From the NCBI RefSeq assembly GCF_020447105.2, contig NZ_CP096184.1, positions 248,001 through 312,000 of the forward strand: a stretch of DNA of 64,000 bases, in the 5' to 3' direction. How positions within the stretch are numbered: position 1 is the first letter of the stretch; each line of letters begins with the position of its first letter. This document shows positions 10,049 to 20,600 of this stretch, piece after piece. The DNA comes from Demequina sp. TMPB413. GTDB taxonomy: Bacteria; Actinomycetota; Actinomycetes; Actinomycetales; Demequinaceae. A program made the translations under genes and the position numbers. The notes beneath the pieces were generated by a model. The model saw only the letters and a program-made list of their open reading frames with translations, was not told the DNA's origin and ran no database searches.

Positions 10049-11614
10049 CTAGTCGCTTGAGGCGACCCACGTGCGGTCGCGATCAGCGGCCTTGGCGCGA
10101 TACAGCGCCGCGTCTGCCGCGTCAATCAGCGCAGAGGCGTTGATGCTTCCTGGCGCCGCGCTCGCCACACCAGCGCTCGCGGTGAGCGTGATTGCTCCCT
10201 CGCGAGTGGGTACCTGCACCTCGGCGCAAGCGGCACGCAGCGCGTCGGCCCATTGCTTCGCCTCGTCAACAGGCACGCCGGGAAGCAGCAAGATGAACTC
10301 CTCGCCGCCGAAGCGAGCGAGAGTGCCTTCAGGGGCGACGTCATCCATCGCGTGGGCCGCCGCCGCGAGCACCCGGTCTCCCACGGAGTGGCCCCACGTG
10401 TCGTTGACTTCCTTGAAGTGATCGAGATCGATCATGGCGACACTCAGTGGCACTCCGTCGCGCTCACACTGCTCCACTGCTTGCGGGAGTTTGTCCATGA
10501 TGTAGCGGCGGTTGTACAGCCCGGTGCCTTGGTCGCGCAGCGCTTGGTCGGCCAGTTTGGCGCGCAACTTCTCGTTGGTGGCTGCCTCTGCTGCGAGCAC
10601 GTCGTGCATGCGCGCCAACTCGCGGCGCTGGAGCGCCACCTGGGTCACGTCGCGTGCCCTCACCGCTTGGCCGATGACGGTGCCTGACGAGTCGGTGAGT
10701 TCCGTGAGGGCGATGTCGAGCACCAGGTGCTCCCCGCGTCGTTCGATGTCGTGCTCGCCGGGAGATTCGGCTGCGCGTGCGATCTGAGGGCATACCTCGG
10801 TGAACTGAAGGCCGGAGGTGAGCCTGGCGTCGTCGCCAATGTCGCCGAGTACGCGGCCCTGGGCGTTCGCGTCCATGAGCCTGCCGGTCGTGGAGACGAC
10901 GAATACCGCGTCCACGAGGTGTTCGAACACTTGATGTCGCGCGATCGGGGAGAGGTCGGCGAAGCCGCCCCGCACCACCGCGACATACAGCGCGGCGGCG
11001 GTGAAGACAAATCCGATCGGGGTGATGTCGGGCCCGCCGGGTTGAATGAACAGGATCTTGATGACGTTGATCGTGAAGGGCGCGACCCAGGCGAAGATCA
11101 GCATCGCGGCGCGTCCAGGGGCGAGCATCGGGATGCGCGCCCTCGCGTGGACCATCTCCAACAAGGCGCTCATGAGCAGGATGTAGCTGACGGCGACGTG
11201 CACCCAGAACACGGGGCCGTAGTGAAGACCGTCGGCGCCATCGACGACCACGAGTTCGCGCAGTTGAGGGATGGACGCGGCGAGCACGGTGGCCACGGGG
11301 TGCCCGCTCATGGTGACGAGGGCTCGCACGCTGGGGCGCCACGACGCGTCGCTGAGCGCCCACACGAGCACCCTGACAGAAGCGACCACGGAGGCCGCGG
11401 CTGGCATGGTCCACGCCAACAGCATCGCCAGGTTCTCGGGCTGGACCACCACGCCCCACACCGCCATGCCCGTCCAGGCCAAGATCGAGACGATGAGTGC
11501 GAGCAGTGCCACGCCAGCGGGCGTCAGGCGACCGCGTCGAACGATGGCTACGCCTAGGGACACGACGCTCACCGCTGAGGCCGCGTACGCAACTACCAGA
11601 AGCGCTTGCGCCAT
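10049..11614 (-). CDS. Membrane-bound diguanylate cyclase (7TM-PAS-GGDEF)
   Basis: A 521-residue protein. About 220 residues with seven hydrophobic segments (histidine-kinase-type 7TM sensor) are followed by a PAS-like domain (about 225-330), a short coiled coil and a C-terminal GGDEF domain (about 355-515). The active-site loop is intact as RFGGEEF, and IDLDHFKEVNDTWGH supplies the metal site, so it should make cyclic di-GMP from GTP. The inhibitory I-site (RxxD) before the active loop is absent; the sequence there is APEG. It is convergent with the upstream gene and co-directional with hisN. Confidence 0.93.
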   Translation of the reverse strand: MAQALLVVAYAASAVSVVSLGVAIVRRGRLTPAGVALLALIVSILAWTGMAVWGVVVQPENLAMLLAWTMPAAASVVASVRVLVWALSDASWRPSVRALVTMSGHPVATVLAASIPQLRELVVVDGADGLHYGPVFWVHVAVSYILLMSALLEMVHARARIPMLAPGRAAMLIFAWVAPFTINVIKILFIQPGGPDITPIGFVFTAAALYVAVVRGGFADLSPIARHQVFEHLVDAVFVVSTTGRLMDANAQGRVLGDIGDDARLTSGLQFTEVCPQIARAAESPGEHDIERRGEHLVLDIALTELTDSSGTVIGQAVRARDVTQVALQRRELARMHDVLAAEAATNEKLRAKLADQALRDQGTGLYNRRYIMDKLPQAVEQCERDGVPLSVAMIDLDHFKEVNDTWGHSVGDRVLAAAAHAMDDVAPEGTLARFGGEEFILLLPGVPVDEAKQWADALRAACAEVQVPTREGAITLTASAGVASAAPGSINASALIDAADAALYRAKAADRDRTWVASSD

Positions 11615-11705
11615 AGGACCGACAAGGCCTCCCTAGGAAGGGGATGTGCACGTCCTATCGGCACATTGCACCCTCGCATGAGGGGACTTCAGTGTGAAGA
11701 AGCTC

Positions 11706-12515
11706 CTAGTTTGTGGTCAGCGCCGCGAGCACAGCGTCGTGCAGTGCGCCGTTCGTCGCGAGGGCGGTTCCACCGAACGGACCTGGCGCTCCGGCGAGGG
11801 AGGTGAAGCGCCCGCCGGCCTCGGTGACGATGGGCACCAGGGCCGCCATGTCGTGTAGCGCGAGCTCCGGCTCGCAGGCCACATCTACCTGGCCTTCTGC
11901 CACCATCATGTAGCTCCAGAAGTCCCCGAAGGCCCGGGTGCGCCACGCGGTGCGCGTGAGGTCCAGGAACGGATCGAGCGACCCGTGCTCCTCCCAACCG
12001 GACAGCGAACTGTAGGACAGGGACGCGTCGGCGAGGGTGGTGACCGAAGAAACGGAAAGCCGCTGCGGTGCCATGGGGAAGCCGCTGAGACGCGTGACCA
12101 GCCACGCGCCGTCTCCTTGCGAGGCATACCAACGCCTGCCTAAGGCGGGGGCGCTCACCACGCCGACCACGGCGTCGTCGCCATCAAGGAGGCCGATGAG
12201 CGTGGCCCACGCGGGCACGCCGCGCACAAAGTTCTTGGTGCCGTCGATCGGGTCGACCACCCAGCGTCGGCCGCCTGCAGGGGCGCCGTCGGTGCCCTCC
12301 GTCACCCCAAATTCCTCGCCGACGATGGTGTCGCCTGGCCGCTGCGCCGTCAGGCGGTCCCTGACCAATTGCTCGGCGGCGCGGTCGATCGCGGTGACGG
12401 GGGTGTCGTCAGGCTTGAGCTCGACGGCGAAATCGCCGAGGGAGCCGGCGATGGTGAGGGCGTCCACCTCGTCGGCGATGCTGAGGGCGAGGGCGAGGTC
12501 ATCCGCGTAGGCCAT
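11706..12515 (-). CDS. hisN: Histidinol-phosphatase HisN (inositol monophosphatase family)
   Basis: A 269-residue protein with the metal-binding motifs of the inositol monophosphatase superfamily: GEEFG (about residue 68), DPIDGTKNF (about 88-96) and a late acidic site in LALHDMAAL. The actinobacterial members next to aroA/rsgA are histidinol-phosphatases of histidine biosynthesis, though inositol phosphatase activity cannot be excluded. It is usually adjacent to rsgA; here rsgA lies 22 kb away, beyond the RHS island. The start ATG at 12515 leaves a 109-base gap to the RHS operon on the other strand. Confidence 0.88.
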   Translation of the reverse strand: MAYADDLALALSIADEVDALTIAGSLGDFAVELKPDDTPVTAIDRAAEQLVRDRLTAQRPGDTIVGEEFGVTEGTDGAPAGGRRWVVDPIDGTKNFVRGVPAWATLIGLLDGDDAVVGVVSAPALGRRWYASQGDGAWLVTRLSGFPMAPQRLSVSSVTTLADASLSYSSLSGWEEHGSLDPFLDLTRTAWRTRAFGDFWSYMMVAEGQVDVACEPELALHDMAALVPIVTEAGGRFTSLAGAPGPFGGTALATNGALHDAVLAALTTN

Positions 12516-12541
12516 GTGGCCAGGGTAGTGGGTGGTGCTGT

Positions 12542-12559
12542 GCCCCCAGAAGTGGGGGC
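12542..12559. terminator. Short hairpin between hisN and the RHS operon
   Basis: A perfect 7-bp stem (GCCCCCA / TGGGGGC) with a GAAG loop, followed on the plus strand by TTTCT. It sits 66 bases upstream of the first RHS-operon start, so it could be a leader attenuator for that operon or a barrier to read-through. The terminator role is inference. Confidence 0.4.
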
Positions 12560-12624
12560 TTTCTCCCCAGATGATGTCGCTGCTAGGTTCGCTGCCGAGG
12601 ACGACCGTCTACCTGGGGGGAAGC

Positions 12625-14676
12625 ATGCAGAAGCGCCTGTACATCGTCGGATCGGTCTTGGCGGTTGTCGCTTTGGGGGGCGTGTTGGTTGCCAACGCGC
12701 TGCCGCTCGAGTCGCCCCCAGCGAGGTTGGCGCAGTCCGGCGTGGACCTCAGTGATTCCGGGATTCAGGCGGACTTCGACGAGGCGACCTCGGTCGAGGT
12801 GGCGCGTGACGCTTACACAGTGACCGAACGGGACGGCAACGGCCTGATGCGTGCCACGGTGTCTCAACAACCCTCAAGTGTGTTGAGGGACGGTGAGTGG
12901 GTGCCGATCTCCACGGAGTTGACGCAACTTGACGGCGGCCTGATCACGGCGGTGGACCATCCGCTTGAGCCAGTCTTTGCGCCTTCCGCCGATGCGGAGG
13001 CCGTTCTCGAGGTCGACAACGGTGTCTACTCCCTGGCGCTGTCACTGGTGAGTGCCAAGCCTTCTGCTAGCGAGGAAGTCTCAGCAACGCCCGATGTCGC
13101 GGACGGCACGGCGGTGCGCTATGAGGGTGCCGCGGGTGGTTCCGATGTTCTCTTCCAAGTCGGTCAGCAGGCGGTTTATCAGACGGTCGAGTTGGCTTCT
13201 GCGCCCTCAGCGCCGCTGAGGTTTGAGTGGTCCATCGAGGCCCCTGGCCTCGTCTTGGGCGAGTCGGACGCAGGCGAGATCCTGTTCCTTGACCCGAGCG
13301 ACGAGGTCGCGTTTGTTTTGCCCGCGCCGTCGATGTGGGACTCGCTCGGCGGGGCAGAGGGAGGAATGGCAGAGTCCGCTTCCGCACCAGTCGACTACAC
13401 GATCAAGGAAATGGCGTCAGGCAAGTGGACCTTGGTGCTCGAACCCAGCCCCGAGTGGTTGAGCGACGCCGAGCGGGTGTACCCCGTCTCAATCGACCCG
13501 GACATCTATCCGGGTGCAGGCATGGTCGCCACGTACAAGGAAGACAATTGGACTCACAACTACGCGTCCGTTCCCCGCATTGGCAACACCAAGCAGACAA
13601 GCACCTGCTGTGCATGGCGCACCGTATTGCGCTATCCCTTGAACTCCTACTTTGGCAAGCGCGTGACGGGCGCAGCCCTTGTTGCCAACTGGACCTACGG
13701 CACAACGACGAATCGGGCCGCGAGCCTGTGGTGGGCGCACTCCTTCAGTTTCGCTGGCAATGCAGGCAAACTTGCCGACTTCTCGATTTCGACTCAGGGA
13801 GTCGCCTATAACGGCGGCGTCTTCACCATGGTCGCCCAGATTCTCAACAACAGCGATCAGTACAGCTACATGATGCTGATGGGTGAAGAGAACAATGCCA
13901 TTTACTCCCGCAAGGACCTCAGCACCTACGTGACGTTCACCTACGTCGATCCGGCAGTAGTCACGGGCGTCAAGGGAGCCACCCCGACCTCCCCGGCGTC
14001 GGGTCCCCTCACGCAGGTCTTTGTCGATGACATTGTGATGGAGGCCACCGGCGTCAATAACACGCCCGGTACGAGCCAACTGTTCAGGTACAGGTTCACG
14101 TCGCCCAACGGCGGCGCCGCGTGGACGTCCGGCTGGGTTGGATCAGGCCCGTATCGCATACCCGACACCGCTCTGACGGCAGGCAAGGACTACAACTACA
14201 CGATCGACACCATGGACACGGGGACTCTCAGTCCCGTGAAGTCGAAGACTCTGTCGACGTGGAAGTTCCACACCCAGATCAACCCGCAGGCCCCGACCGC
14301 AATCACGGTTGACGGACAGGCTCTGACCGCTGACGTGACGTCGAGCGTGGAGCGCCCCATCCTGGGCGCGACCGTCACGGACGTGGACGGCGGCGAAGTG
14401 TGGGCCGTCTTCACCGTGAAGCAAGACGGCCTGATCATCATGGACTCGGTCGAGGGGACGAAGTCCACGGTCAGCCCTGGTGGGAGCGCCATCTCCACGG
14501 TGGAGCTGCCCTATGCGGTGACCTCAGGTTCTCGGTACACCGTCGAGGTGAGGGCGTTCGACGGTCACCTTGCAAGCGGCGTGGCTGCGTCGGATCCATT
14601 CGGCTTCACAGGGCCGCCTAGAAGCATCCGAGAGATTCCTGGAGATGACGATGCATCGACGGGAGCGACGTCATGA
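12625..14676 (+). CDS. Secreted DNRLRE-type companion of the RHS protein
   Basis: A 683-residue exported protein. An N-terminal signal segment (RLYIVGSVLAVVALGGVLVANAL) is followed by a beta-rich region that resembles the N-terminal half of wall-associated RHS proteins (PSSVLRDGEWVPISTEL; WTLVLEPSPEWLSDAERVYPVSIDPD), a DNRLRE-like domain (about 300-445; TYKEDNWTHNYASVPRIG) and two Ig-like beta domains to the end. In many Actinobacteria this region is fused to the RHS shell; here it is a separate gene overlapping the RHS gene by ATGA. Its ATG at 12625 has a GGGGGGAAG Shine-Dalgarno. It may display or scaffold the RHS shell (inference). Confidence 0.8.
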   Translation: MQKRLYIVGSVLAVVALGGVLVANALPLESPPARLAQSGVDLSDSGIQADFDEATSVEVARDAYTVTERDGNGLMRATVSQQPSSVLRDGEWVPISTELTQLDGGLITAVDHPLEPVFAPSADAEAVLEVDNGVYSLALSLVSAKPSASEEVSATPDVADGTAVRYEGAAGGSDVLFQVGQQAVYQTVELASAPSAPLRFEWSIEAPGLVLGESDAGEILFLDPSDEVAFVLPAPSMWDSLGGAEGGMAESASAPVDYTIKEMASGKWTLVLEPSPEWLSDAERVYPVSIDPDIYPGAGMVATYKEDNWTHNYASVPRIGNTKQTSTCCAWRTVLRYPLNSYFGKRVTGAALVANWTYGTTTNRAASLWWAHSFSFAGNAGKLADFSISTQGVAYNGGVFTMVAQILNNSDQYSYMMLMGEENNAIYSRKDLSTYVTFTYVDPAVVTGVKGATPTSPASGPLTQVFVDDIVMEATGVNNTPGTSQLFRYRFTSPNGGAAWTSGWVGSGPYRIPDTALTAGKDYNYTIDTMDTGTLSPVKSKTLSTWKFHTQINPQAPTAITVDGQALTADVTSSVERPILGATVTDVDGGEVWAVFTVKQDGLIIMDSVEGTKSTVSPGGSAISTVELPYAVTSGSRYTVEVRAFDGHLASGVAASDPFGFTGPPRSIREIPGDDDASTGATS

Positions 14677-17600
14677 GGGGGAACATGAACAGGCAGCAGC
14701 ACGGGCTGTGGTGGACGGCACCGGCAGCCGGATTGACCGCCGTTCTGATGGTGGTGACAGGCGTGCCAGCGGGCGCGGTGGTGACGCCCGAGCCCACGCC
14801 TACGGTGGAGCCTTCTGCCTCGCCTGAGCCTTCGCCAGGTCCGTCTACGGGACCATCAACGGGCGCGTCACGTGACGATGTGTTCGAAGTCCCCGCTACG
14901 GGCGACGTGCAGCCCGATGCGGCGACAGACGAGGTCCCGGTAGGCGGCGCTGTTGGTCCCGACGGTGCGCCATTGGTGATGGACGGCGTGGTCGAGCCTG
15001 CGAGTGACGGTGCGCCTTCGGTGGGTTCAACGCCCGTTCCCGAGCCTTCTGGCGCTGAATCTGAAGCCGCCGTGGGAGCCTTCGGCGCAGCCGACGTCAT
15101 CATCCCGACGGCCTCCGACGAGCAACTGACCGTCGTTGCCTCGCACACGCTTGATGACCTAGTAAATGCCGCAGCGAGTGCGACGATCGGTCAGGGCGAC
15201 TCGATCGTTGTTGGAGCGGCGGTGGCGCCGGTGAGCGATCTGGCGGAGGCGGTCTATGGCGCCGAGCACGGTGGTTTCGCGGCGTCGAGCAGGCCCGATC
15301 TCGTGGTGAAGAGTCTGCCACGCGCCGCTGAGGGCGACTCCGTAACCGTGGAAGTGACCCCTCAACTGGTCGACGGCACGATCCCTGGCGCCGCCTTCGC
15401 GGCGGCGGTCTCGCTGGATGAGAAGTTCGGCGCGTCGTGGATCGACGTTGCGTTTGATGCGTCGGGTTTTGCGAACGCGTACGGAGGTGACTACGGCGAC
15501 CGACTTGAACTCATGGTGTTGCCGGAGTGTGCCCTCACCACGCCCGAAGTGCGTGGCTGCTTGGTAGGAGTCCCCTTGGAGACTCGTCATGCGGTTGATG
15601 GGGTGCTGCGGGCCTACGTGCCCGCCGATGCGTTGGACATCTTGGCGGTTCAGGGACGCATGGGGGCGACCCGCCTTGTCGACCTCGGCACGGGGGAACT
15701 CACTTCCGGAATGCCTACCACCGCCGGTGTGCGCACGGCCGTGGTCGGTGGCGGCACGATCATCGCCGCAGTGTCCGGAGCCGATTCGCAGGCAGGCTCG
15801 TTCAAGGCGACCGACTTGGCCCCGCGAGGAACGTGGGGCGTGACCGAGCCAGCGGGCGGCTTCACGTACTCGATTCCCGTTGCCACCCCTCCTGTGTCGG
15901 CAGGCGCCTCGCCGTCGGTGTCGCTCAACTACTCATCTCAAGCCACTGATGGCAAGACATCGGCTTCCAACAGCCAGGCTGGCGTGGTCGGCGAAGGTTG
16001 GTCAGCGCCGCTGAACTACATTGAGCGGCTCTACAAGCCTTGTACCGAAGACGGCGGGACTACGCCCCAGCTGTGCTGGGACTCTCCATACTCGAATGCT
16101 CCCGGTGAGGCAGCGTATGTGATGTCGCTCCAGGGTTCCGTACAGGAGCTGGCGTACGAGTCTTCGACTGCGACGACGGCCACCTACCGGGCAGTGTCGG
16201 ATCCCACGCTCAAGGTGACGCGATTCTTTGGCACGGCGGGCCGTGCGGGTAACGGCGACAACGACGGCGAGTACTTCAGAGTCGAGACCAATGACGGCGG
16301 TGTATACTACTTCGGCTACAACCCCGGCGGCACGTCCGAGCCTGTGAACTCGATCGCGTGGGAGCCGGTATGGGCGAACAACACCGGGGAACCCGGCTTC
16401 GCCGGGTCAAATGTGGTGACCGACAACCAGGCGTACCGTTTCATGCTTGACCTGAGCGTGGACTCAATCGGCAATGCAACCACCTACTCATACGCGACGG
16501 ACACCAACAAGTACACCGCGTCGGGCGTCACCAAGACGTATGTGCGCGACATTCAGTTGTCTCGCATCGAATACGGCCAGCAGTTCGACTCGAGCGCAGG
16601 CACCGTCGATGCGCCGGAAGCGAAGGTTGAGTTCGACCTGGTGAACCGCTGTGTGGAGGGTGCGCAATTCCGGGACGACCTTTCTGCTGGCGTTGACGTC
16701 TCTGGGGCGTGTGCAGAGCAGCCCAGTGCGGCGAATGCCGCGTCGTACCCTGACGTGCCGGTAGACCTCATGTGCACCGGCACTTCGTGCAACCCGAACC
16801 AGAGCACCCCTACCTACTTCTCGACGGTGCGTCTGAACCAGATCAACACCTTTGCGCGGGATGCGGCTGGCGATTGGGTGCCGGTGGAGACCACACAACT
16901 GATCACGGCGTTCCCCACCACTGCGGATGGTTCGGCCCGGTCGCTGTGGCTTGACTCGGTCTACACGCGGGGTTGGGGCGACCCCGCGATTTCGGATGAC
17001 GACGCTGATACCTTCCTCACCAAGTTCTCGGGTGTCAGGCTCAACAACCGGGTGGACTGGGACATGACGGTCGCAGCCAACGCGGTGCCGCAGCGGCCGA
17101 TGGACCGGATGCGCATCTCTAGCGTGTTCACCGATCTGGGTGGGCGTATTGACGTCACATACGCTCAGAAGAACAAGCCCGAGACGCTCACGGGAACTTT
17201 GTCGACGACTCTGTGCCCTCAAGCGGGCAAGGATGGTGCCGATTACGCGGCGTGGCTTGCCGCTAACCCACTCACCAAGACGAACTCTTCGACGAACAGT
17301 CAGTTGTGTTTTGCTGTGAAGTCGGGGGCAACCACCAGCGTTTATCACAACTATGTGGTAACCAAGGTGGCGCTTGTGGACCTGGTCGGCGGTCAGCCGA
17401 CGGAGACTCACTCGTATGCATACGGCGGCGCGCCCTTTTATGCGCGGGCCACATCACTTCTGTACGCCGTAGGGAGCACTTACGACACGTCGACGTTCAG
17501 TTCGTACCGCGGCTTCGAAGTCATCAGTTCGCACATGGGGGACGGAGCGTCATCGCGGACGACGACCAACCAGTACTTCCGTGGCACCGACGTCATGATG

Positions 17601-20600
17601 TGGTCGTTCAAAGAGCACCAACACTTCGACAGCAACCGGCTTCAGGGCCGTCTCCTTTCGAGCGAGGTGACGACGGGATCGGGATCAGACTGGGCCAGGG
17701 TGTCCCTCACGGAGCACTACTACGACATGACCCAACTTCCCAACCCGCCGCAGTTCGAACGAGCTGACGTCACCTTCGAGCGATTCCCGCACGTCGTTGA
17801 TCTGACGTGGAGCGTGACAGAGGAGCCTGTAGGAGACATGGTCAACGTCACGGAAGTGGGACGGGACTACGATCCCGTCACCTTCGTCCCCACCCGGGTC
17901 TCAACAATGAGTTGGCTTGAGTCCTACGCGATGATGACCCAGGTTCAGGGTTCGCTCGAGATGCAGTGCTCTGCGACCGACTACGCCTCGAGCGCCTCGC
18001 CCTACATGGTGGTGCCGGTGGACTCCCGCACCTACGACGGCGGGTGTGGAGGCCAGGCGATGACCGGTCGCGTGCAGATTGGCTATGACGGTGGAACTCC
18101 GGGTTCCACGTCGCAGTCCCTCGCTTCGGGTCTGGTGACGGAAGAACGCTCCTACTCAACTGCAACGGAGTTCGCCACCGCCAAGGCTGAGTACGACGCC
18201 CGCGGCCGCATCGTGAAGGCATGGATGCCGAACGAGGTGGGCAATACGAGCCCCACCGTGACCTGGGCGTATGGCCAGGATGCGGCGCAGCCCGAACTCT
18301 GGACCACGACCGTTACTCGCGCCTTGGGCGCCACGTCGACCATTTGGAGCGAACGCGGCCACGGCAACACCGTCAAGGTGCAAGGCGCCACAGCCAAGGA
18401 CTGGACTCACTACCAGTACGACTCACTGGGTCTGATGACCGCTGGGTGGGCGGCCGCGCAGTGGGGACAGCCTGGCACGCCCAGCCTCGCGGCGGACACT
18501 CCCACTGTGATGTACCGGTACGACATCTACGCTGACGGGCCGACGCTGCGCTCCACGCCAGCGGTGGTCACCACGGCTCCGTTCGTGGGAGATACGGGCA
18601 CGTCGTTCCCCGCTCACGCTCTGACCGGCTCAACTCGCAGGAGTATGACGTTCCTGGACGGCTTTGGTCGTTCTATCGAGCAGCACGCGGTGGCGCCTGA
18701 TGGTTCGGGCGGCCGTACCGTCACTGCCACCCGCTACAACGATTTGGGTCAGGTGGCTTGGTCATCGTCTGCGTTCGCGGCGGCCGGTTCGATGACGGTG
18801 CTCGATCCGTCGGGGGCGACGATGCTGGTCAACCCCGCGCTCGCGGACCTGGCCACTGCCACGGGCTACACGTACGACGCGCGGGGCCGAAGCGCGGCAA
18901 CTACGTCGCTCACCTATGGCGCGCCGCTCACAGTGGACGGTCAGCCGGTGATGACCACGTACGCATACTCGGGGCTCACCAGCACGGTGACCGCCCCGAA
19001 CGGAGCGACGACCACGACAACGACCGACGTGCTCGGCCGTCCCCTCACCAAGGTGATCGGTGCGGACTCGGCGCACTCAGGTGAGGCGTCGCAGACGACT
19101 ACCTACGAGTACTCGACCCTGACTGCGGTGGAGACGCTGGGCTTCCAGCAGGTGACGGTGACGGATACCGAGGGTGAGGCTACGGTGTTTGAGTCGAATC
19201 TTGCTGGCCAGCGCACGCGGATGGTGGATCCGAATGCGGGTACCACGACGTATGCGTATGACGCCAATGGGCAGACGACGCAGGTGACGTCGCCTGCGGG
19301 CACGATCACGATGGGTTATGACGTGTTGGGTCGGATGGTGTCGCGCACGACGGGCGGGTCTTCGAGTGCCACGTGGGACTACGTGGAGCCTGGTGAGGCG
19401 GATGCGGCGACGGATTTGGGGTTGTTGAGGTCGTCGTCGTCGACGACGCATACGTCGTTGGGTGATCTGACGACGGTGACGTCGACGACGTATGACGATC
19501 TGCATCGTCCGGTGTCGTCGACGGTGACGTTGCCGTCGTCTCCTGCGGGTTCGCCTGATCTGTTGGGAGAGCTCTCGGGAGTGTCGTATGAGACGACGGC
19601 GGGCTACGACGCGATCGGTCAACCGGTGGTCACAGGGTTGCCGGCGATGGGTGGCCTGGGCGCGGAGACGGTGACGACGGGTTACCGGTTGGCGGGCTCG
19701 GCGGAGACGTTGACGCTCAGCTCGGGTGGTCTGTCGACTCCTTTGGTGACTGGGGTGGGGTATTCGGGCACTGGTCAGTTGGTGTCGCGCGCCTATGGCA
19801 ACGGGGTCTCGCGGGACTATGTGTGGGATGTGGCGACGCGGGCGCTGACGGGTTTGTCGGCGTCGTTCGTGACGGACGAGTCCGGGTCGTCGCAGACGGC
19901 GTTTGTGCAGAAGGATTCGTTTACCAGGGATGTGATGGGACGCATCACGACGTCGGTCAATGAGGTCCCGGTGGCGGATGGCACGGCTGCTGATGGTCAG
20001 GTCACGGCGGAGTGTTTCGCGTATGACGGGTTTAACCGTTTGTCGGGTGCGTGGACGGTGGCCGGCACCGGTGGTGCGTCGTGTGGTGCGGAGGCTCCGG
20101 CCGATGCTGTGGCTTCCGGTTGGGATGCGTCGACCACGGCGTATGCGGCTGAGTGGTCGTATTCGACGGGTGGGCGTATCACTGAGTTGGTCAAGGGCGT
20201 GGGCGACGATGCGGTGACGAACACGTATGCGTATGAGGATGCTGCTCATCCGGCTGCGGTGACGCAGGTGGTCTCGGATGAGCCCGAGATGATCGCCGAG
20301 TTGCCCATCATTGTTGAGGGCGTGTCGGATGACTTTGAGTCGAACTCTTACTCCGGTGGCACGGGCACGCGTTGGTCGGGGGACTGGGTGGAGACCCAGG
20401 ATGACGACTCTGCCACGGATGACATGGGCCTGGTGTTTGTGGGCAACGGGATGTTGCATCTGGCCGGTTCCGGTGTGGACTTCGGGGCGCCGGGGGTGTC
20501 ACGCACTGTCGATGTGACGGGCGCGGTCTCGGGGGCTTTGAACCTGGGGGTGTTGTCGGGGGACAACACGTTGAACTCGGGTGACATCCTCACGGTGAGG

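Noticed and set aside
19077-20459. 460-codon minus-strand open frame opposite the RHS gene
   Set aside because: Its protein is an Arg/His-rich shadow (long runs of R and H) caused by the TCG/ACG-rich repeats of the RHS gene; no start signal or family.
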